A stretch of DNA of 64,000 bases from Ramlibacter tataouinensis (GTDB lineage: Bacteria; Pseudomonadota; Gammaproteobacteria; Burkholderiales; Burkholderiaceae_C): contig DIZF01000066.1 of the NCBI GenBank assembly GCA_002427815.1, positions 35,003 to 99,002 on the forward strand. The letters run 5' to 3'. The translations under genes and the position numbers were made by a program. Shown here piece after piece: positions 61,445 through 64,000 of this stretch (its first letter is position 1; every line of letters starts with the position of its first letter). The notes beneath the pieces were generated by a model that saw only the letters and a list, made by a program, of their open reading frames with translations, searched no databases and was not told the DNA's origin.

Positions 61445-62617
61445 ATGCCCGGATTGCTGCCCAACGTCGACCCCGACGGCCTGCTTGAATTTTCGGTGGT
61501 CTACACCGACCGTGCCCTGAACCACATGTCGCGCAGTTTCCAGGGCGTCATGAAGGACATCTCGGCCATCCTCAAGGAGGCGTACAACGCCCACTCGGTC
61601 GCGCTGGTTCCCGGCAGTGGCACCTTCGGCATGGAAGCCGTGGCGCGCCAGTTCGCCGGCGGCAAGGACGTGCTGGTGATCCGCAACGGCTGGTTCAGCT
61701 ATCGCTGGACGCAGATCTTCGACATGGGCCAGATCCCGGCCTCGTCGACGGTGCTGAAGGCCCGCCGCGTCGGCAGCGGCCCGCAGGCGCCCTGGATCCC
61801 GGCGCCCATCGCCGAAGTGCAGGCCGCGATCCGCGAGAAGGAGCCGGCCCTGGTATTCGCGCCCCATGTCGAAACCGCGGCCGGCATGATCCTGCCCGAC
61901 AGCTACCTGAAGGCGGTGGCCGATGCCGTGCATGAAGTCGGCGGCCTGTTCGTCCTCGATTGCATCGCCTCCGGCGCGATGTGGGTCGACATGAAGGCAA
62001 CGGGCGTCGACGTGCTGATCTCGGCGCCGCAAAAGGGCTGGAGCAGCTCGCCGTGCTGCGCGATGGTGATGCTCAGCGAGCGCGCCCGCAAGGAAATCGA
62101 CGGCACGACCAGCTCCAGCTTCGCCTGCGACCTGAAGAAGTGGCTGCAGATCATGGAGGCCTACGAAGGCGGAGGCCACGCCTATCACGCGACGCTGCCG
62201 ACCGACGCGCTGACGCGCCTGGATGCGGCCATGAAGGAAACGCAGGCCTACGGCTTCGCCAAGGTCAAGGCCGAACAGGAAGACCTGGGCCGCAAGGTCC
62301 GTGCGCTGTTCGAGTCGCGCGGACTGCCCAGCGTCGCCGCCGAGGGCTTCAAGGCGCCGGGCGTCGTGGTGAGCTACACCACCGACCCCGAGATCCAGTC
62401 CAGCCGCAAGTTCCTGGCGCAAGGCCTGCAGACCGCCGCCGGCGTGCCGTTGCAGTGCGACGAGGGCGCCGATTTCATGACCTTCCGTGTCGGCCTGTTC
62501 GGCCTGGAAAAGTGGCACCACGTGGACCGCACGGTGGCGCACCTGGCCGCCGCGCTGGACCGTCTCGGCGTGGGCAAGACGACTGCCAAGCCGCAAGCCC
62601 AGCCGGCGACGGCCTGA
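61445..62617 (+). CDS. Class V aminotransferase (alanine/serine-glyoxylate type)
   Basis: 390-residue PLP enzyme. The pocket region VALVPGSGTFGMEAVARQF, FAPHVETAAGMILPD and the PLP Lys197 in VLISAPQKGWSSSPCCAMVML are present. The last domain includes GVVVSYTTDPEIQSS and FRVGLFGLEKWHHVDRT. It differs in sequence from the class V aminotransferase at 42465, so it is not a recent copy. Amino donor and acceptor are unknown; glyoxylate or pyruvate are likely acceptors. ATG at 61445. It has its own promoter region of 211 bases; no operon partner. Confidence 0.88.
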   Translation: MPGLLPNVDPDGLLEFSVVYTDRALNHMSRSFQGVMKDISAILKEAYNAHSVALVPGSGTFGMEAVARQFAGGKDVLVIRNGWFSYRWTQIFDMGQIPASSTVLKARRVGSGPQAPWIPAPIAEVQAAIREKEPALVFAPHVETAAGMILPDSYLKAVADAVHEVGGLFVLDCIASGAMWVDMKATGVDVLISAPQKGWSSSPCCAMVMLSERARKEIDGTTSSSFACDLKKWLQIMEAYEGGGHAYHATLPTDALTRLDAAMKETQAYGFAKVKAEQEDLGRKVRALFESRGLPSVAAEGFKAPGVVVSYTTDPEIQSSRKFLAQGLQTAAGVPLQCDEGADFMTFRVGLFGLEKWHHVDRTVAHLAAALDRLGVGKTTAKPQAQPATA

Positions 62618-62661
62618 GCCAGTGCCCGGTGCCGCCCCAGCGGCACCGGATCATGGGCCCT

Positions 62662-64000
62662 TCACATGCCCCAACGCCGGACGAAGCGCAGCTTGGCCAG
62701 GTGGGTCAGCAGGGCATAGCAGCCCAGCATCGCGACCAGGATCGGCCAATAGAGCCACGGCAGCGGCCGAAAACCGAGGAATTGCCCGAGCGGCGTGTAC
62801 GGCAGAACGATGCCGGTCGTGCAGATGATCGCCGTGGTGGCGATCAGCGCGTTGCTCGCGCGGCTCTGGACGAACGGCACCTTGGCTGTGCGAATGATGT
62901 GGATGATCAGCGTCTGCGTCAGCAGCGACTCGACGAACCAGCCGGTCTGAAAGAGCGAAGGGTCGCTCCACGCGTCGAAGACGTACAACATCACCGCGTA
63001 GGTCGCATAGTCGAACAGCGAGCTGATCGGCCCGATCATGACCATGAACTTGAAGATGTTCCCGATGTCCCAGCGGCGCGGCCGCGCCACGTCGCTGTCG
63101 TCGACGTTGTCGGTGTGGATCGTGGTTTGCGAGAAGTCGTAGAGCAGGTTGTTGGTCAGCACCTGGATCGGCGCCATCGGCAGGAACGGCAGGAACATGC
63201 TGGCGCCCAGCACGCTGAACATGTTGCCGAAGTTGGAGCTGGCGCCCATGCGGATGTACTTGGTGATGTTGCCGAACACCTTGCGTCCTTCCAGCACGCC
63301 CTGCTGCAGCACCAGCAGGCTCTTTTCCAGCAGGATGATGTCGGCTGATTCCTTCGCGATGTCCACCGCCGTATCGACCGAGATGCCGACGTCGGCCGCC
63401 TTCAGGGCCGGGCTGTCGTTGATGCCGTCGCCGAGGAACCCGACGACATGCCCGCGACTGCGCAGCAGGCGCACGATGCGCTCCTTTTGCATGGGCGTCA
63501 GTTTCGCGAACAGGGTCGTGCGCCCTACGACGTCGACCAGTTCGTCGTCGCCCATCGCGTCGATACGGCCGCCCAGCAGGGTCTCTCCGACGTCCAGGCC
63601 CACCTCCTTGCAGACCTTGCGCGAAACCACCTCGTTGTCGCCGGTCAGGATCTTCACCGTCACGCCTTTGCCCGACAGCGCCGCCAGCGCCTCGCGCGCG
63701 CTGTCCTTGGGCGGATCGAGGAACGCGATGTAGCCCAGCAGCGTCAGCTCGCTCTCGTCGGACGCCGCATAGGCCGTCTTGGCATCGGGAACCTCCTTGT
63801 AGGCCACCGCCACGACGCGAAAGCCATCCTCGTTGAGATCCAGGGTTTCCTGCTTCGCCGCCGCCAGATGGCTCGCGTCCAGCTGGCTGACCCGGCCGTC
63901 GGCCTCGTAGGCGGTGCACACGGCGAACATCTCCTCCACCGCCCCCTTGCAGATCAGCACATGCGGTCCAGCCGGCGTCGAGAGCACAACCGACATCCGG
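62662..64000 (-). CDS. mgtA: MgtA-type magnesium P-type ATPase (partial, 5' end outside window)
   Basis: About 446 C-terminal residues of a P3B-type ATPase. Visible are the nucleotide-domain HVLICKGAVEEM, the TGDN loop VKILTGDNEVVSRKV, the hinge VVGFLGDGINDSPALKAADVGISVDTAVDIAKESADIILLEK, and membrane segments FGNMFSVLGASMFLPFLPMAPIQVLTNNLLYDFSQ through LPWLYWPILVAMLGCYALL, all typical of MgtA/MgtB. The phosphorylation DKTGT is beyond the window. It imports Mg2+ across the inner membrane. The next gene on the + strand converges with it. Confidence 0.93.
   Translation of the reverse strand, partial: RMSVVLSTPAGPHVLICKGAVEEMFAVCTAYEADGRVSQLDASHLAAAKQETLDLNEDGFRVVAVAYKEVPDAKTAYAASDESELTLLGYIAFLDPPKDSAREALAALSGKGVTVKILTGDNEVVSRKVCKEVGLDVGETLLGGRIDAMGDDELVDVVGRTTLFAKLTPMQKERIVRLLRSRGHVVGFLGDGINDSPALKAADVGISVDTAVDIAKESADIILLEKSLLVLQQGVLEGRKVFGNITKYIRMGASSNFGNMFSVLGASMFLPFLPMAPIQVLTNNLLYDFSQTTIHTDNVDDSDVARPRRWDIGNIFKFMVMIGPISSLFDYATYAVMLYVFDAWSDPSLFQTGWFVESLLTQTLIIHIIRTAKVPFVQSRASNALIATTAIICTTGIVLPYTPLGQFLGFRPLPWLYWPILVAMLGCYALLTHLAKLRFVRRWGM

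Overview
The window is high-GC chromosomal DNA from a betaproteobacterium, most likely order Burkholderiales (Alcaligenaceae or Comamonadaceae type). Supporting signs are a Bug/TctC-type substrate-binding protein, an RcoM-type CO sensor beside cox genes, many ABC-importer plus catabolic-enzyme cassettes controlled by IclR/LysR regulators, short GC-rich palindromes between genes, and a hybrid peroxiredoxin-glutaredoxin. No rRNA, tRNA or CRISPR array was seen.

Region 1 (1-13204) is a catabolic cluster: two branched-chain-type substrate-binding proteins, a CitE-like lyase, an acetolactate-synthase-like TPP enzyme, a full LivHMGF-type importer, an amidase, an IclR regulator, an HpcH/HpaI aldolase, an unrecognised protein made of two homologous halves, and an aspartate-dehydrogenase-like enzyme. 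The + strand genes are nearly contiguous, with several 4-base overlaps. Region 2 (13207-21178) is a second import/catabolism operon: polyamine-type ABC transporter, two amidohydrolases, a CobW-family GTPase and the transporter's binding protein.

Region 3 (21440-31166) is an aerobic carbon monoxide dehydrogenase locus: an RcoM-like PAS-LytTR sensor, coxM, coxS, coxL, coxG, coxD, coxE, a molybdenum-cofactor nucleotidyltransferase and a membrane protein. CoxL has the form I layout but reads AYRCSLR in the active-site loop. Three direct repeats at exact 21-bp spacing precede coxM. An M1-type peptidase, a four-domain rhodanese protein and a slipin follow (31209-35797).

Region 4 (about 35896-42550) is a small chromosomal integron: a C-terminally truncated integron integrase, an attI-like core site, an isochorismatase cassette, three toxin-antitoxin cassettes or modules, and a GNAT acetyltransferase plus aspartate/glutamate racemase unit. 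attC sites separate the cassettes, and their outer (R'') motifs match the first bases of their own cassettes, which supports the boundaries. A group II (class C-like) intron with its reverse transcriptase sits inside the core site of the first attC.

Region 5 (42465-53140) is a third import/catabolism cluster on the minus strand, divergent from an IclR regulator: polyamine-type ABC importer, a three-subunit FAD/Fe-S amine or opine dehydrogenase, an ALDH7-family aldehyde dehydrogenase and a class V aminotransferase. Region 6 (53523-64000) holds a secreted DUF4124-like protein, cytochrome b561, an aldo/keto reductase, a Prx-Grx hybrid with an OxyR-like site, a GNAT protein, an NTF2-like protein, a flavoprotein/Bug-SBP/LysR unit, a second class V aminotransferase and the C-terminal part of an MgtA-type P-type ATPase that runs off the window.
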